The notes beneath the pieces are model-generated. The model searched no databases and was not told where the DNA came from. It worked only from the letters and a program-made list of their open reading frames with translations. Positions 19,696-29,398 of a stretch of 64,000 nucleotides of DNA are shown here, one piece after another. Origin of the DNA: Thiobacillus sp. (lineage in GTDB: Bacteria > Pseudomonadota > Gammaproteobacteria > Burkholderiales > Thiobacillaceae); assembly GCF_030696885.1 (NCBI RefSeq), contig NZ_JAUYRI010000013.1:62001-126000 (forward strand), written 5' to 3'. Every line of letters starts with the position of its first letter. Positions within the stretch are counted from its first letter, which is position 1. Both the position numbers and the translations under genes were made by a program.

Positions 19696-20058
19696 ATGCT
19701 GGACATCAACAAAATGATGGCACAGGCGCATGCCGATCCCGCGATGCGCGGCCACCTCGTCGAGCTGGATCACTGGACGGAACAACAGGCCATTGAAATG
19801 GCCCGTGCCGACGGTCTGGAGCTGACCGACGCGCACCTTGGCATGATCCGCTATCTGCGCGACTGCTATGCTGACCACGGCGGCACGATCAATGCGCGCA
19901 TGCTGATGCAGTCGCTGGAAACGGAGTTCGCCGGCATGGGCGGGCACCGTTTTCTGTACACGCTGTTCCCGCACGGGCCGATCGCCCAGGCCAGCCGCTA
20001 TGCCGGGCTGCCGATGCCGCCGGGCACCCGCGACCCCTCGTTCGGCACCACCCACTGA
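19696..20058 (+). CDS. DsrC/TusE-family protein lacking both conserved cysteines
   Basis: This 120-residue protein has the DsrC/TusE fold pattern: LVELDHWTEQQAIEMARADG, LTDAHLGMIRYLRDCYADHGG, and the C-terminal FLYTLFPHGP followed by YAGLPMPPG. In sulfur-carrier DsrC and TusE one cysteine lies in the KGGC or QAC segment and another at the penultimate position of the TGCV-like tail. Here those positions read QAS and PGT, followed by a longer tail ending FGTTH. It thus cannot carry persulfide in the known way. Such paralogues may be regulatory. It has its own promoter and stands alone, convergent with alr. Confidence 0.8.
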   Translation: MLDINKMMAQAHADPAMRGHLVELDHWTEQQAIEMARADGLELTDAHLGMIRYLRDCYADHGGTINARMLMQSLETEFAGMGGHRFLYTLFPHGPIAQASRYAGLPMPPGTRDPSFGTTH

Positions 20059-20064
20059 CCGCGT

Positions 20065-21132
20065 CTAGTCGGTCTCTACGACCGGCACCCGCGCCGCCAG
20101 CGCGCACAGCAGTTCATAGCTGCTGGTGCCGGCGGCCGCAGCCACCGCGTCCACCGGCACACCGTCACCCCACAGCACCACCGGACTTCCAACCCCGGCG
20201 TCCGCGCATTCGCTCAGATCCACACACAGCATGTCCATCGACACCCGTCCGAGGGTTTGACTGGGGCGGCCATCGACGCGCACCGGCGTGCCTGTCGGTG
20301 CGTGGCGCGGGTAGCCGTCCGCATAGCCGCAGGCGACGACGCCGACCCGCATCGTGCGCTCGGCCCGGAACAGCTGACCATAGCCCACGCCCTCGCCCGG
20401 CTGCACGGTCTGCACGCTGATGATTTCCGACTGCAGCGTCATCGCCGGGCGCAAGCCCAGCGTCTCGGCCGGCACGTCGGCAAACGGCGAGGCACCATAC
20501 AGCATGATGCCCGGCCGTACCCAGGCGCCACAGCTGGCCGGATGGCGCAGCAGCGCCGCCGAATTGGCGCTGCTCCACGGCAGGCCGTGGCCGGCCAGCT
20601 CGCGCAGGAAAGGCTGCAGTTGCCAGTCCACCCCGGCAGCTTCGTCCGCTTGGGCAAAGTGCGTCATCAGCATGACGCCCGCTACGCCGGGCAGGCTTTG
20701 GACCCGCGCAACGATGGCCGCATGGTCGGCCAGCGGAAAGCCGAGCCGGTGCATACCGCTGTCGAACTTGAGAAAGACCCGAATCGGACGCGCGGGCGGC
20801 TGCTGGGCCAGCCAGTCGAGCTGCCCCGCATGGTGCAGCACGGGCCACAGGTCGAGTTCGGCGCAGGTGGCAATTTCGTCCGCGCCGAACATGCCCTCCA
20901 GCAGCAGGATGGGCTGTTCCACGCCCATCAGCCGCAGGTTGGCCGCCTCCTCCAGCGTCAGCACGGCAAAGCCATCGGCCGCAGCCAGCGCACGCCGCGC
21001 ACGCGACAGCCCGTGGCCATAGGCATTGGCCTTGACCACGGCGAACACGTGCGCCTCGCCTGCGTGCGCGCGCGCCACGCGCAGGTTGTGCGCCATCGCG
21101 CCAATGGAGATTCGCGCCTGGATGGGCCGCAT
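20065..21132 (-). CDS. alr: Alanine racemase
   Basis: Alr interconverts L- and D-alanine for peptidoglycan synthesis and depends on pyridoxal phosphate. The 355-residue protein has the PLP lysine K34 in VFAVVKANAYGHG, and the C-terminal domain carrying the second catalytic Tyr region (GEGVGYGQLFRAER) plus RVSMDMLCVDLSE. Length and start (MRPIQARISIGAMAHNL) are standard. It lies 9 bases after dnaB on the same strand; the dnaB-alr pair is common in betaproteobacteria. Only 6 bases separate its end from the convergent DsrC-like gene. Confidence 0.96.
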   Translation of the reverse strand: MRPIQARISIGAMAHNLRVARAHAGEAHVFAVVKANAYGHGLSRARRALAAADGFAVLTLEEAANLRLMGVEQPILLLEGMFGADEIATCAELDLWPVLHHAGQLDWLAQQPPARPIRVFLKFDSGMHRLGFPLADHAAIVARVQSLPGVAGVMLMTHFAQADEAAGVDWQLQPFLRELAGHGLPWSSANSAALLRHPASCGAWVRPGIMLYGASPFADVPAETLGLRPAMTLQSEIISVQTVQPGEGVGYGQLFRAERTMRVGVVACGYADGYPRHAPTGTPVRVDGRPSQTLGRVSMDMLCVDLSECADAGVGSPVVLWGDGVPVDAVAAAAGTSSYELLCALAARVPVVETD

Positions 21133-21141
21133 GGGCAGGGC

Positions 21142-22533
21142 TTAGTACGAGCCTGGCTGGGCCAGGGATTCGAAGCGCGTGTATTCGCCGATGAAGGCCA
21201 GGCGCACGGTGCCGATGGGACCGTTACGCTGCTTGCTGATGATGATTTCGGCCGTGCCCTTGTCCTGCGTGTCGGGGTTGTAGACCTCGTCGCGGTAGAT
21301 GAACAGGATGACGTCGGCATCCTGCTCGATGGCGCCGGATTCACGCAGGTCGGACATCACCGGACGCTTGTTGGGACGCTGTTCCAGGCCGCGGTTCAAC
21401 TGCGACAGCGCGACCACCGGCACGTGCAGTTCCTTGGCCAGACCTTTCAAGGCACGCGAGATCTCGGAAATTTCAGTGGCGCGGTTTTCGCCCGAACTGC
21501 TGGCCGACATCAACTGGATGTAGTCAATCACGATGAGGCCGAGCTTGCCGCACTGGCGCATCAGCCGGCGCGCGCGGGCGCGCAGTTCGAGCACGTTAAG
21601 CCCGGGGGTTTCATCGATGAAGACCGGCGCGTCGTTGAGCTTGCCCAGTGCGTAGGTCAGGCGTTGCCAGTCGTCCTCGCCCAGTTTGCCGGTGCGCAGG
21701 CGGTGCTGATCGAGCTTGCCAACCGAACCGATCATCCGCATCACCAGCTGGGCGCCACCCATTTCCATCGAGAACACCGCGACCGGCAGGCCGGTATCAA
21801 GCGCGACGTTTTCGGCCATGTTGAGCGAGAACGCGGTCTTGCCCATCGACGGCCGGCCTGCGACGATGACGAGGTCTCCCGGCTGCAGGCCCGAGGTCTT
21901 CTGGTCGAGGTCGTGGAAGCCGGTGGGCACGCCCGTGATGCCGGAATCGTTGTCACGGTGATACAGCTCGTCGATGCGCTCGACCACTTCCTTCAACAGC
22001 GGCTTGATTTCAGTGAAGCCCGCCTGCCCGCGGCTGCCGGATTCGGCGATCTCGAACACCTTGGCTTCGGCCTCGTCGAGCAGCTGCGAGGCGCTGCGCC
22101 CGGCCGGCGAATAGGCGGTGTCGGCAATCCCGGTGGCGACGTCGGCCAGCCGGCGCATCACCGAGCGCTCGCGCACGATTTCGGCATAGCGGCGGATGTT
22201 GGCCGCCGACGGCGTATTGCTCGCCAGTGCGACGATATAGGCCAGGCCGCCGACGCCTTCGAGCTGGCCCATCGACTGCAGCGCCTCGGAGACCGTCACC
22301 GCGTCCGCCGGGCGGTTTTCGGCAATCTGTCGCACAATCGCGCGCAGAATCTGGCGATGGTCCTGGCGATAGAAATCGCTTTCCGCCACCACATCGCCGA
22401 TACGGTCCCACGCGCTGTTGTCCAGCAGCAGGCCGCCCAGCACGGCCTGTTCGGCTTCGAGCGAATGCGGCGGCAGGCGCATCTGCGCAAGCTGGGGATC
22501 GGTTTGGGTGTTGAGCGGGTGGATAGCGGCCAT
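21142..22533 (-). CDS. dnaB: Replicative DNA helicase DnaB
   Basis: DnaB is the hexameric 5'-3' helicase that drives the replication fork. The 463-residue protein has the N-terminal primase-interacting domain (PPHSLEAEQAVLGGLLLDN), a RecA-like core with Walker A GRPSMGKTAF near residue 215, Walker B LIVIDYIQLM, and the final RLAFIGEYTRFESLA. It heads the dnaB-alr pair; the upstream gap holds the terminator of rplI. No intein or insertion is present. Confidence 0.97.
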   Translation of the reverse strand: MAAIHPLNTQTDPQLAQMRLPPHSLEAEQAVLGGLLLDNSAWDRIGDVVAESDFYRQDHRQILRAIVRQIAENRPADAVTVSEALQSMGQLEGVGGLAYIVALASNTPSAANIRRYAEIVRERSVMRRLADVATGIADTAYSPAGRSASQLLDEAEAKVFEIAESGSRGQAGFTEIKPLLKEVVERIDELYHRDNDSGITGVPTGFHDLDQKTSGLQPGDLVIVAGRPSMGKTAFSLNMAENVALDTGLPVAVFSMEMGGAQLVMRMIGSVGKLDQHRLRTGKLGEDDWQRLTYALGKLNDAPVFIDETPGLNVLELRARARRLMRQCGKLGLIVIDYIQLMSASSSGENRATEISEISRALKGLAKELHVPVVALSQLNRGLEQRPNKRPVMSDLRESGAIEQDADVILFIYRDEVYNPDTQDKGTAEIIISKQRNGPIGTVRLAFIGEYTRFESLAQPGSY

Positions 22534-22605
22534 GGCGGGATTCTAGTCCTGCACTCCCCTGCTACCAAGGGATAAGCTTGTGGATAATGACTGTACAGAC
22601 GGGTA

Positions 22606-22632
22606 TAAAAAAGGGAGCCGCGAGGCTCCCTT
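22606..22632 (-). terminator. Rho-independent terminator after rplI
   Basis: On the minus strand a 9-base stem (aagggagcc / ggctccctt, loop gcga) is followed by a T-rich run (complement of 22606-22610). It lies 23 bases beyond the rplI stop and ends the rpsF-priB-rpsR-rplI transcript. Confidence 0.9.
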
Positions 22633-22654
22633 TTCATTGCGGCAGCGGAACGGC

Positions 22655-23104
22655 TTACTGCTCGCCAGCCACCATCACCGTGATATTGGCCACGGCATCA
22701 TGGTGCAGACCCAGGACCACCGGATATTCGCCAATGGCCTTGAATGGGCCATCGGGCAGACGAACATCTGCCTTCGCCACGTCATGGCCCTGCGCCTTCA
22801 GCGCATCGGCAATGTCGGCGTTGGTGATCGAGCCGAACAGGCGACCGTCGACACCGGCCTTCTGGCGGATCGTCACGCTTGTGCCTTCCAGCTTTTCGGC
22901 GCGACGCTGGGCGTCGGCCAGCTTTTCGGCGGCAACGCGCTCCAGCTCGGCCTTCTGCGCTGCGAACGCTTCCATGTTGGCTTGCGTAGCGCGACGCGCA
23001 CGGCCGGTGGGGATCAGAAAGTTGCGGGCATAGCCGTCTTTCACCTTGACCACGTCACCCAGATTGCCCAGGTTGACGACTTTGTCCATCAGAATGATTT
23101 GCAT
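22655..23104 (-). CDS. rplI: 50S ribosomal protein L9
   Basis: L9 binds 23S rRNA at the base of the L1 stalk and limits frameshifting. The 149-residue protein has the N-terminal signature [19 protein letters not shown] and [15 protein letters not shown], a long charged connecting helix, and the C-terminal domain with [27 protein letters not shown]. It is the last gene of the rpsF operon, 12 bases after rpsR, with a strong terminator behind it. Confidence 0.98.
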   Translation of the reverse strand: MQIILMDKVVNLGNLGDVVKVKDGYARNFLIPTGRARRATQANMEAFAAQKAELERVAAEKLADAQRRAEKLEGTSVTIRQKAGVDGRLFGSITNADIADALKAQGHDVAKADVRLPDGPFKAIGEYPVVLGLHHDAVANITVMVAGEQ

Positions 23105-23116
23105 GGTCGTCTCCTT

Positions 23117-23407
23117 TTAATGCAGGTCGGTGTAGGGCATCAGCGCCAGGAAGCGCGCGCGCTTGATGGCGGTGGAGAGCTGGCGCTGGTAATGCGCCTT
23201 GGTGCCGGTGATGCGGGCCGGGATGATGCGGCCGTTTTCGGCGATGAATTCCTTCAGCACGTCGACATCCTTGTAGTCGACCTCAACCACCTTCTCGGCG
23301 GTGAAGCGACAGAACTTGCGACGCTTGAAGAGACCCCGGTTGCCGCTGTCGCGACCGCCTTTTTTGGCGAACTTGCCGCCGGATTTGCCACCCATGGGAC
23401 GTGCCAT
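23117..23407 (-). CDS. rpsR: 30S ribosomal protein S18
   Basis: S18 pairs with S6 in the platform of the small subunit. The 96-residue protein has the core [20 protein letters not shown] and the C-terminal [19 protein letters not shown] typical of S18, with a glycine- and lysine-rich N-terminal extension (about residues 5-20) that is longer than in E. coli. It lies between priB and rplI in the usual operon. Confidence 0.98.
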   Translation of the reverse strand: MARPMGGKSGGKFAKKGGRDSGNRGLFKRRKFCRFTAEKVVEVDYKDVDVLKEFIAENGRIIPARITGTKAHYQRQLSTAIKRARFLALMPYTDLH

Positions 23408-23410
23408 GAT

Positions 23411-23710
23411 TTATTCCTTTTCGATTCGATTCAATATCAATATCAGTTGCCGGCTGTTCACGCTGCGTCGGTTCAACGCGCCTTCCAGTTTGACCTGTGT
23501 TCCGGTGGCCAGCTGTGCCAGTTGGGCGGCAAGCGATCCACTCGCCTGCACCGTCAACTCGCATTCAACCTGCCGGGCCTGCGTGGCGACTGTCTGGCTG
23601 CTGCGATGGTGAATCACCGCTTCGGCAATCGGCACGCCGGCCGGACTGTAACGCACAGGATCAACCTGGATGAGGACTCCGCTGATGAGCAGCCTATTCA
23701 AACTCGGCAC
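23411..23710 (-). CDS. priB: Primosomal replication protein N (PriB)
   Basis: PriB is a single-strand DNA binding OB-fold protein of the PriA restart primosome. The 99-residue protein has the beta-strand pattern RLLISGVLIQVDPVRYSPAG, EAVIHHRS and a C-terminal RQLILILNRIE. It sits between rpsF and rpsR, its conserved place in beta- and gammaproteobacteria. The start is GTG at 23710; a TTG three codons later is an alternative. The gap to rpsF is 20 bases, and only 3 bases separate it from rpsR. Confidence 0.93.
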   Translation of the reverse strand: MPSLNRLLISGVLIQVDPVRYSPAGVPIAEAVIHHRSSQTVATQARQVECELTVQASGSLAAQLAQLATGTQVKLEGALNRRSVNSRQLILILNRIEKE

Positions 23711-23730
23711 TCATTCAACCCGGCACTCAC

Positions 23731-24129
23731 TCAGGCTGCAGCAGGCGCCTCGGCAGCCACTTCCGGCTTGGCGCCTTCGGGCTTGGCACTGTCCAGCATG
23801 TCGCGCGACTTTTCTTCCTTCATCATCGGCGAGGCCGTGGTCACGGCGTCGTCGCGCTTGACGGTCAGATGACGCAGCACGGCATCGTTGAACTTGAAGC
23901 CATGCTCGAGCTCGTCCAGCGCTTCCTGGTCGCACTCGATGTTCATCAGAACGTAGTGGGCCTTGTGGACCTTCTGGATCGGGTAGGCCATCTGGCGGCG
24001 GCCCCAGTCTTCCAAACGGTGGACGCTGCCGCCGCGCGTGGTGATATTGCTTTTGTAACGCTCGATCATCGCGGGCACCTGCTCGCTCTGATCGGGATGG
24101 ACGATAAATACGATTTCGTAATGCCGCAT
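23731..24129 (-). CDS. rpsF: 30S ribosomal protein S6
   Basis: S6 binds S18 and 16S rRNA in the platform. The 132-residue protein begins [21 protein letters not shown], has [20 protein letters not shown], and ends in an alanine- and glutamate-rich tail (about residues 100-132), which is variable in the family. The open frame upstream of 24129 is not conserved. It is the first gene of the rpsF-priB-rpsR-rplI operon; an upstream terminator isolates it from the decarboxylase gene. Confidence 0.97.
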   Translation of the reverse strand: MRHYEIVFIVHPDQSEQVPAMIERYKSNITTRGGSVHRLEDWGRRQMAYPIQKVHKAHYVLMNIECDQEALDELEHGFKFNDAVLRHLTVKRDDAVTTASPMMKEEKSRDMLDSAKPEGAKPEVAAEAPAAA

Positions 24130-24208
24130 CAAGTTTCCTTTCGGTTCAGCCCCCCGCTGCGGTGCGGTGGAGCAAGGTGGATATCGACCCCAGCCGCAAA
24201 GCCGGGGC

Positions 24209-24236
24209 CAAAAAACAATCCCCGGCAAACCGGGGA
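24209..24236 (-). terminator. Rho-independent terminator after the decarboxylase gene
   Basis: Reading the minus strand, a 7-base GC stem (tccccgg/ccgggga at 24219-24225 and 24230-24236, 4-base loop) is followed by TTGTTTTTT. It lies 61 bases beyond the decarboxylase stop and ahead of rpsF. Confidence 0.88.
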
Positions 24237-24296
24237 CTGCAAATCATACGCTTTTTGCCTGACAAATCAAGCTGGTTGCCGCCCCACGGCGTCGGC

Positions 24297-26540
24297 TCAC
24301 ATCACGCAATCGACGAAATATTTGGACTTGCCGTCGACCACGTCCTCGACCAGGCCGTGCACATCGGTTTCGAAGCCGGGGAAGCGCTCGTTGAATTCGC
24401 GGGTGAACTGCAGGTAGCGCACGATGGTGCTGTTGAAGCGCTCACCCGGAATCAGCAGCGGAATGCCCGGCGGATAAGGCGTCACCAGCATCGCGGTGAT
24501 ACGGCCTTCAAGCTTGTCGATCTCGACCCGCTCGATTTCGCGGTGCGCCATCTTGGCGAAGGCGTCGGCCGGTTTCATCGCCGGTGCCATTTCCGACAAA
24601 TACATCTCGGTCGTCAAACGCGCGACGTCGTTGGCCTTGTAGATGGCGTGGATCTGGTCGCACAGGTCCTTCAGGCCGGTTTTTTCGTAGCGCGGATGCT
24701 TCTCGATGAATTCGGGCAGCACGCGCCACAACGGCTGGTTCTCGTCGTAGTCGGCCTTGAACTGCTGCAGCGCGGTGACCAGCGTGTTCCAGCGCCCCTT
24801 GGTGATGCCGATGGTGAACATGATGAAAAAGGAATACAGTCCGGTCTTTTCCACAATGACGCCGTGCTCGGCCAGGTATTTGGTGACGATCGCCGCCGGC
24901 AGGCCCCAGTCGGCGAACGCGCCGTCCATGTCCAGCCCCGGGGTGATGACCGTGGCCTTGATCGGGTCGAGCAGGTTGAAACCGGGCGCGAGGTTGCCGA
25001 ACTCGTGCCAGCGCTCGCCGGCCGCGAGCATCCAGTCCTCGCGATCGCCCACGCCCTCCTCGGCCAGCTTCTGCGGGCCCCACACCTTGAACCACCAGGA
25101 GTCGCCGAATTCCTCGTCGACCTTGCGCATGGCACGGCGGAAATCGAGCGCTTCCTTGATCGATTCCTCGACCAGCGCGGGGCCGCCGGGCGGCTCCATC
25201 ATCGCCGCCGCCACATCGCACGAGGCGATGATCGCGTACTGCGGCGAAGTCGAGGTGTGCATCAGATAGGCCTCGTTGAAGCGGGTGAAATCGAGCTTGC
25301 GCGTCTCCGAGTCCTGCACCAGGATCTGCGAGGCCTGCGAGAGACCGGCCAGCAGCTTGTGCGTCGATTGGGTCGCGAACACCAGCGCATCCTTGGCGCG
25401 CGGGCGATCCTTGCCGATGGCGTGCATGCCGCGATAGAAATCATGGAAGGTCGCGTGCGGCAGCCAGGCTTCGTCAAAATGCAGGGTATCGATGTAGTCG
25501 CCCAGCAGCTCCTTGATCATATCGACGTTGTAGAGGATGCCGTCGTAGGTCGACTGGGTGATGGTGAGGATGCGCGGCTTGCGCTTCACGTCCTTGGCGA
25601 ACGGATGCGCGGCGATCTTCTTCTCGATGTTTTCCGGCCGGAACTCGTCCAGCGGAATCGGCCCGATGATGCCGTAGTGGTTGCGCGTCGGCGTCAGGAA
25701 AATCGGAATCGCGCCGCACATGATGATCGCGTGCAGGATCGACTTGTGGCAGTTGCGGTCGACCACGACGATGTCGCCCGGCGCGACGGTGGCATGCCAC
25801 ACCATCTTGTTAGACGACGAGGTACCGTTGGTGACGAAGAACAGGTGGTCGCAGTTGAAGATGCGCGCCGCATTGCGCTCCGACGCGCCCACCGGACCGG
25901 TGTGGTCGAGCAACTGGCCGAGTTCGTCGACCGCATTGCAGACGTCGGCACGCAGCAGGTTCTCGCCGAAGAACTGGTGGAACATCTGGCCGATCGGCGA
26001 CTTCAGAAAGGCCACGCCGCCGGAGTGGCCGGGGCAGTGCCAGGAATACGAGCCGTCTGCCGCGTAATGGGTCAGCGCGCGGAAGAACGGCGGCACCAGC
26101 GAATCGAGGTAGGCGCGCGCCTCGCGGCCGATATAGCGGGCGAGAAATTCCGGCGTGTCTTCCAGCATGTGGATGAAGCCGTTCAGCTCACGCAGGATGT
26201 CGTTCGGGATATGCCGCGCGGTGCGGGTTTCGCCGTGCAGGAAGATCGGGATCTCGGCGTTGCGGAAGCGCACTTCCTCAACGAAAGCGCGCAGCTTTTG
26301 CAGCGCCTTGCTCGTATCCTCGTCGCTGCCCGCCAGTTCCTCGTCGTCGATCGACAGCACGAAGGCCGAGGCACGCGCCTGCTGCTGAGCGAATGAAGTC
26401 AGGTCGCCGAAGTTGGTGACGCCCAGCACCTCCATGCCTTCCTTTTCGATCGCCTCGGCGAGCGTGCGGATGCCCAGCCCCGAAGCGTTCTCGGAACGGA
26501 AGTCTTCGTCAATGATGACAACGGGAAAACGGAAGCGCAT
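24297..26540 (-). CDS. Orn/Lys/Arg decarboxylase (PLP fold type I)
   Basis: This 747-residue enzyme belongs to the bacterial ornithine/lysine/arginine decarboxylase group, which releases CO2 from a basic amino acid to form putrescine, cadaverine or agmatine. It has an N-terminal response-regulator-like wing domain (residues about 1-130). The large PLP domain carries YSWHCPGHSGG and K395, which binds PLP in STHKLLAGLSQ, and the C-terminal domain has TPYPPGIPLLIPGE. Length fits the long inducible or biosynthetic type. Substrate preference is not safely readable; arginine or lysine are both possible. It is a single-gene unit with a good terminator. Confidence 0.9.
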   Translation of the reverse strand: MRFRFPVVIIDEDFRSENASGLGIRTLAEAIEKEGMEVLGVTNFGDLTSFAQQQARASAFVLSIDDEELAGSDEDTSKALQKLRAFVEEVRFRNAEIPIFLHGETRTARHIPNDILRELNGFIHMLEDTPEFLARYIGREARAYLDSLVPPFFRALTHYAADGSYSWHCPGHSGGVAFLKSPIGQMFHQFFGENLLRADVCNAVDELGQLLDHTGPVGASERNAARIFNCDHLFFVTNGTSSSNKMVWHATVAPGDIVVVDRNCHKSILHAIIMCGAIPIFLTPTRNHYGIIGPIPLDEFRPENIEKKIAAHPFAKDVKRKPRILTITQSTYDGILYNVDMIKELLGDYIDTLHFDEAWLPHATFHDFYRGMHAIGKDRPRAKDALVFATQSTHKLLAGLSQASQILVQDSETRKLDFTRFNEAYLMHTSTSPQYAIIASCDVAAAMMEPPGGPALVEESIKEALDFRRAMRKVDEEFGDSWWFKVWGPQKLAEEGVGDREDWMLAAGERWHEFGNLAPGFNLLDPIKATVITPGLDMDGAFADWGLPAAIVTKYLAEHGVIVEKTGLYSFFIMFTIGITKGRWNTLVTALQQFKADYDENQPLWRVLPEFIEKHPRYEKTGLKDLCDQIHAIYKANDVARLTTEMYLSEMAPAMKPADAFAKMAHREIERVEIDKLEGRITAMLVTPYPPGIPLLIPGERFNSTIVRYLQFTREFNERFPGFETDVHGLVEDVVDGKSKYFVDCVM

Positions 26541-26603
26541 GGCGGCTCCTGAGGCTGAGCGTGGGAAAAACGCGGATTGTACGTCGACCGGGAGACGGTG
26601 GCG

Positions 26604-27170
26604 TTAAATTTTAGGCAGGGTCACGCCGATCTGGCCCTGGTATTTGCCGCCGCGGTCGCGGTATGAGATTTCGCACACTTCGTCGGACTCGAGAAACAGC
26701 ATCTGCGCCACGCCTTCGTTGGCGTAGATCCGCGCCGGAAGCGGCGTGGTGTTGGAAAACTCCAGCGTCACGTGGCCTTCCCACTCGGGTTCCAGCGGGG
26801 TCACGTTGACGATGATGCCGCAGCGCGCGTAGGTGCTTTTGCCAAGGCAGATGGTCAGCACATTGCGCGGAATGCGGAAATATTCCACGGTGCGCGCCAG
26901 CGCAAAGGAATTCGGCGGGATGATGCAGGAATCGCCCTTCACCTCGACGAAGGAGTTCGGGTCGAATGCCTTGGGGTCGACGATGGTCGAGTTGATGTTG
27001 GTAAACAGCTTGAATTCGTCAGCACAGCGCACGTCGTAGCCGTAGCTCGACGTGCCGTACGACACGATGGAGCGGCCGTTGGCCTGTTTGATCTGCCCCG
27101 GTTCGAACGGCTCGATCATGTTCTGCTCAGCCGCCATGCGGCGGATCCATCGGTCGGACTTGATGCTCAT
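26604..27170 (-). CDS. dcd: dCTP deaminase
   Basis: Dcd converts dCTP to dUTP, feeding dTTP synthesis. The 188-residue trimeric enzyme starts [13 protein letters not shown] and has [17 protein letters not shown], the active-site segment [11 protein letters not shown] and [10 protein letters not shown] with the catalytic Glu region nearby ([20 protein letters not shown]). The ATG at 27170 shares its first base with the mrp stop (TGATG), giving translational coupling. The open frame upstream of it lies inside mrp and is a shadow. Confidence 0.97.
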   Translation of the reverse strand: MSIKSDRWIRRMAAEQNMIEPFEPGQIKQANGRSIVSYGTSSYGYDVRCADEFKLFTNINSTIVDPKAFDPNSFVEVKGDSCIIPPNSFALARTVEYFRIPRNVLTICLGKSTYARCGIIVNVTPLEPEWEGHVTLEFSNTTPLPARIYANEGVAQMLFLESDEVCEISYRDRGGKYQGQIGVTLPKI

Positions 27171-28258
27171 CAGGTATTGGAAATGACGATGTTGGGGAAT
27201 TTGTTGGAATGATCCACCGCGGTTTCGCCAATCTTGACTGCCACCCGGCGCGCGATCTGCTTGTAGATGTCCGTCACGCGGCCATCCGGATCGGACACCA
27301 CCGAGGGCTTGCCGGAATCGGTGTCGGCACGGATCGCGCCGTCGAGCGGCAGCGCGCCGAGAAACTCGACGTTGTAGTCCTTGCACATGCGCTCGCCGCC
27401 GCCTTCGCCAAAGATGCGTTCTTCATGGCCGCAGTTCGAGCAGATATGCAGGCTCATGTTCTCGACCACGCCGATGATGGGGATGCCGACCTTCTCGAAC
27501 ATCTTGAGACCCTTGCGCGCGTCGATCAGCGCGATGTCCTGCGGCGTGGTGACGATCACCGCGCCGGTCACCGGCACACGTTGCGCCAGCGTCAACTGGA
27601 TGTCGCCGGTACCCGGCGGCAGGTCCACTACCAGGTAGTCGAGCTCGCTCCAGTTGGTGTTGTTGAGCAGCTGCTCCAGCGCCTGCGTGACCATCGGGCC
27701 ACGCCACACCATCGGGGTTTCGACGTCAATCAGGAAGCCGATCGACATCGCCTGGATGCCGTGGCCGATCAGCGGCTCGAGATTCTTGCCGTCGGTCGAT
27801 TCGGGCTTGTCGGTGATGCCGAGCATGGTCGGCTGCGACGGGCCATAAATGTCGGCGTCCAGCATGCCGACGCGCGCGCCTTCGGCGGCCAGCGCCAGCG
27901 CCAGGTTGACGGCAGTGGTGGACTTGCCGACGCCACCCTTGCCAGACGCGACGGCGATGATGTTCTTGACGTTGGGGATCAGCTTGACACCGCGCTGCAC
28001 GCTGTGCGAGACGATCTTGAAGCTGACGTTGGCGGTGGCGGCGGTGACGCCGTCGATGCCTTTCAGCGCGGTCTCGACTTGTTGCTTGATGGCGTCGAGC
28101 TGGCTCTGCGCCGGGTAGCTCAGCAGGATGTCGACCGACACGGCACCGCCGTCGATCTTGATGTTGCGAGCGGATTTGGTCGAGACGTAATCCTTGTGCG
28201 TGTTGGGGTCGACCAACGCTTTCAGTGCGGTTTGCACCTGAAGTTCAGAAACGGCCAT
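27170..28258 (-). CDS. apbC: Fe-S cluster carrier ATPase Mrp/ApbC
   Basis: ApbC (Mrp) is a P-loop NTPase that carries and transfers Fe-S clusters. The 362-residue protein has an N-terminal MIP18-like domain (residues about 5-85), the deviant Walker [10 protein letters not shown] (106-114), [14 protein letters not shown], and the CSNC motif in [10 protein letters not shown] that binds the cluster. The ATG at 28258 gives the family N-terminus; the longer open frame upstream is not conserved. It is coupled to dcd through a TGATG junction, a common pair in betaproteobacteria. Confidence 0.95.
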   Translation of the reverse strand: MAVSELQVQTALKALVDPNTHKDYVSTKSARNIKIDGGAVSVDILLSYPAQSQLDAIKQQVETALKGIDGVTAATANVSFKIVSHSVQRGVKLIPNVKNIIAVASGKGGVGKSTTAVNLALALAAEGARVGMLDADIYGPSQPTMLGITDKPESTDGKNLEPLIGHGIQAMSIGFLIDVETPMVWRGPMVTQALEQLLNNTNWSELDYLVVDLPPGTGDIQLTLAQRVPVTGAVIVTTPQDIALIDARKGLKMFEKVGIPIIGVVENMSLHICSNCGHEERIFGEGGGERMCKDYNVEFLGALPLDGAIRADTDSGKPSVVSDPDGRVTDIYKQIARRVAVKIGETAVDHSNKFPNIVISNT

Positions 28259-28403
28259 GGTTGCTCCAGCAGGTTGATTGGCAATCGCGCATTTTAACGA
28301 AGTCTGGCGCTTTTCGCGAACGCCGGGACAAGAAAAGACGCGGGTTTCCATGCAATTTGCAGGGCTATTTGCCCGGGCCCGGGACAGGCCCGGCAGGCAG
28401 CCC

Positions 28404-28757
28404 TTATCGAAGGTCGGTGTGATGACCCACCAGCACCGCCTCGGGTACGCGCAGGCGAATCGCTGCAACCAGTTCGCTGATCGCGCCCGGGCGTGGACGT
28501 AGCGAGACCCAGAGCAGGTTCAACTTCAGGTTGAGGTCGGCAAACACCACATCCTGATGCAGCGACAGCACCGTCTGGATCTCGTGCGAAGTGCGCTCGA
28601 TCTCGGTCGACGGCCGCGAGCGCAGGCGTGGGATCAGCATCATGAAGTCCGTCAGCAAATGTCCGCTGGCATCGTGCGTGGGCGCCAGCTGCCACAACGG
28701 CACACCGGGTGCCGCGCCAGCGGTCAGCGTGGTCGAAGCATGAATGCGGATCTTCAT
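28404..28757 (-). CDS. Conserved hypothetical protein
   Basis: I do not recognise this 117-residue protein. It has no signal peptide or clear membrane helix. It contains an acidic-aromatic patch (DFMMLIPRLRSRP), a middle segment VVFADLNLKLNLLWVSLRPRPG that looks like a beta-alpha element, and a C-terminus with VLVGHH. A GGAGG motif four bases before the ATG at 28757 supports translation, with a GTG one codon earlier less well placed. It follows rppH after a 21-base gap, so the two are probably co-transcribed. Confidence 0.6.
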   Translation of the reverse strand: MKIRIHASTTLTAGAAPGVPLWQLAPTHDASGHLLTDFMMLIPRLRSRPSTEIERTSHEIQTVLSLHQDVVFADLNLKLNLLWVSLRPRPGAISELVAAIRLRVPEAVLVGHHTDLR

Positions 28758-28778
28758 CACGCCTCCCGCAGTCCGGAT

Positions 28779-29330
28779 TCAGGTTTTCAAGCGCAGGTCG
28801 GCCAGTCCGCTACGCCGCTCGCACTGGAGCCGCGTGCGTTGCCGGATGGACTGCCCATCCTTGTGCAGATAGCGTTCAAGCTCTTCGAGCGCCAGTCGGT
28901 AGACCTCGCGCTTGAAGTCGACCACCGCCTCCATCGACACCCAGTACTCGTTCCAGCGCCAGGCGTCGAACTCGGGGTGACCGCTGGCGCGCAGCGACAC
29001 ATCGCAGTCGCGCCCGGTGAGCCGCAGCAAAAACCAGATCTGCTTCTGGCCGCGATACAGGCCACGGCTGTCGCGTCGCGTCCAGTGCGCGGGCACGTCG
29101 TAGCGCAGCCATTCGCGCGTGCGCCCAAGAATTCGCACATGCGCGGGTTGCAGGCCCACTTCTTCTTCCAGTTCCCGGAACATGGCCTGTTCCGGCGTTT
29201 CCCCCGCATTGATTCCGCCCTGAGGAAACTGCCAGGCGTGCTGGTTGACGCGCTTTCCCCAGAAGACCTGGTTGTGCGCGTTGCACAATATAATGCCTAC
29301 GTTCGGGCGGTACCCTTCTCGGTCGATCAT
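28779..29330 (-). CDS. rppH: RNA pyrophosphohydrolase RppH (Nudix)
   Basis: RppH removes pyrophosphate from the 5' end of mRNA and so opens it to RNase E decay. The 183-residue protein starts [13 protein letters not shown], and its Nudix box spans residues 38-60 with the conserved R52, E53, E56 and E57. WQFPQGGI precedes it, and [13 protein letters not shown] follows. In many betaproteobacteria proS lies divergently next to rppH; here a WD40 lipoprotein gene and a methyltransferase-like gene lie between them. Confidence 0.95.
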   Translation of the reverse strand: MIDREGYRPNVGIILCNAHNQVFWGKRVNQHAWQFPQGGINAGETPEQAMFRELEEEVGLQPAHVRILGRTREWLRYDVPAHWTRRDSRGLYRGQKQIWFLLRLTGRDCDVSLRASGHPEFDAWRWNEYWVSMEAVVDFKREVYRLALEELERYLHKDGQSIRQRTRLQCERRSGLADLRLKT

Positions 29331-29398
29331 GGCCGCCACCATCAATAAAGTTCGATTGCCTGCATTCTTTCACACCCACTGGAAATTGCAAACCTGCC

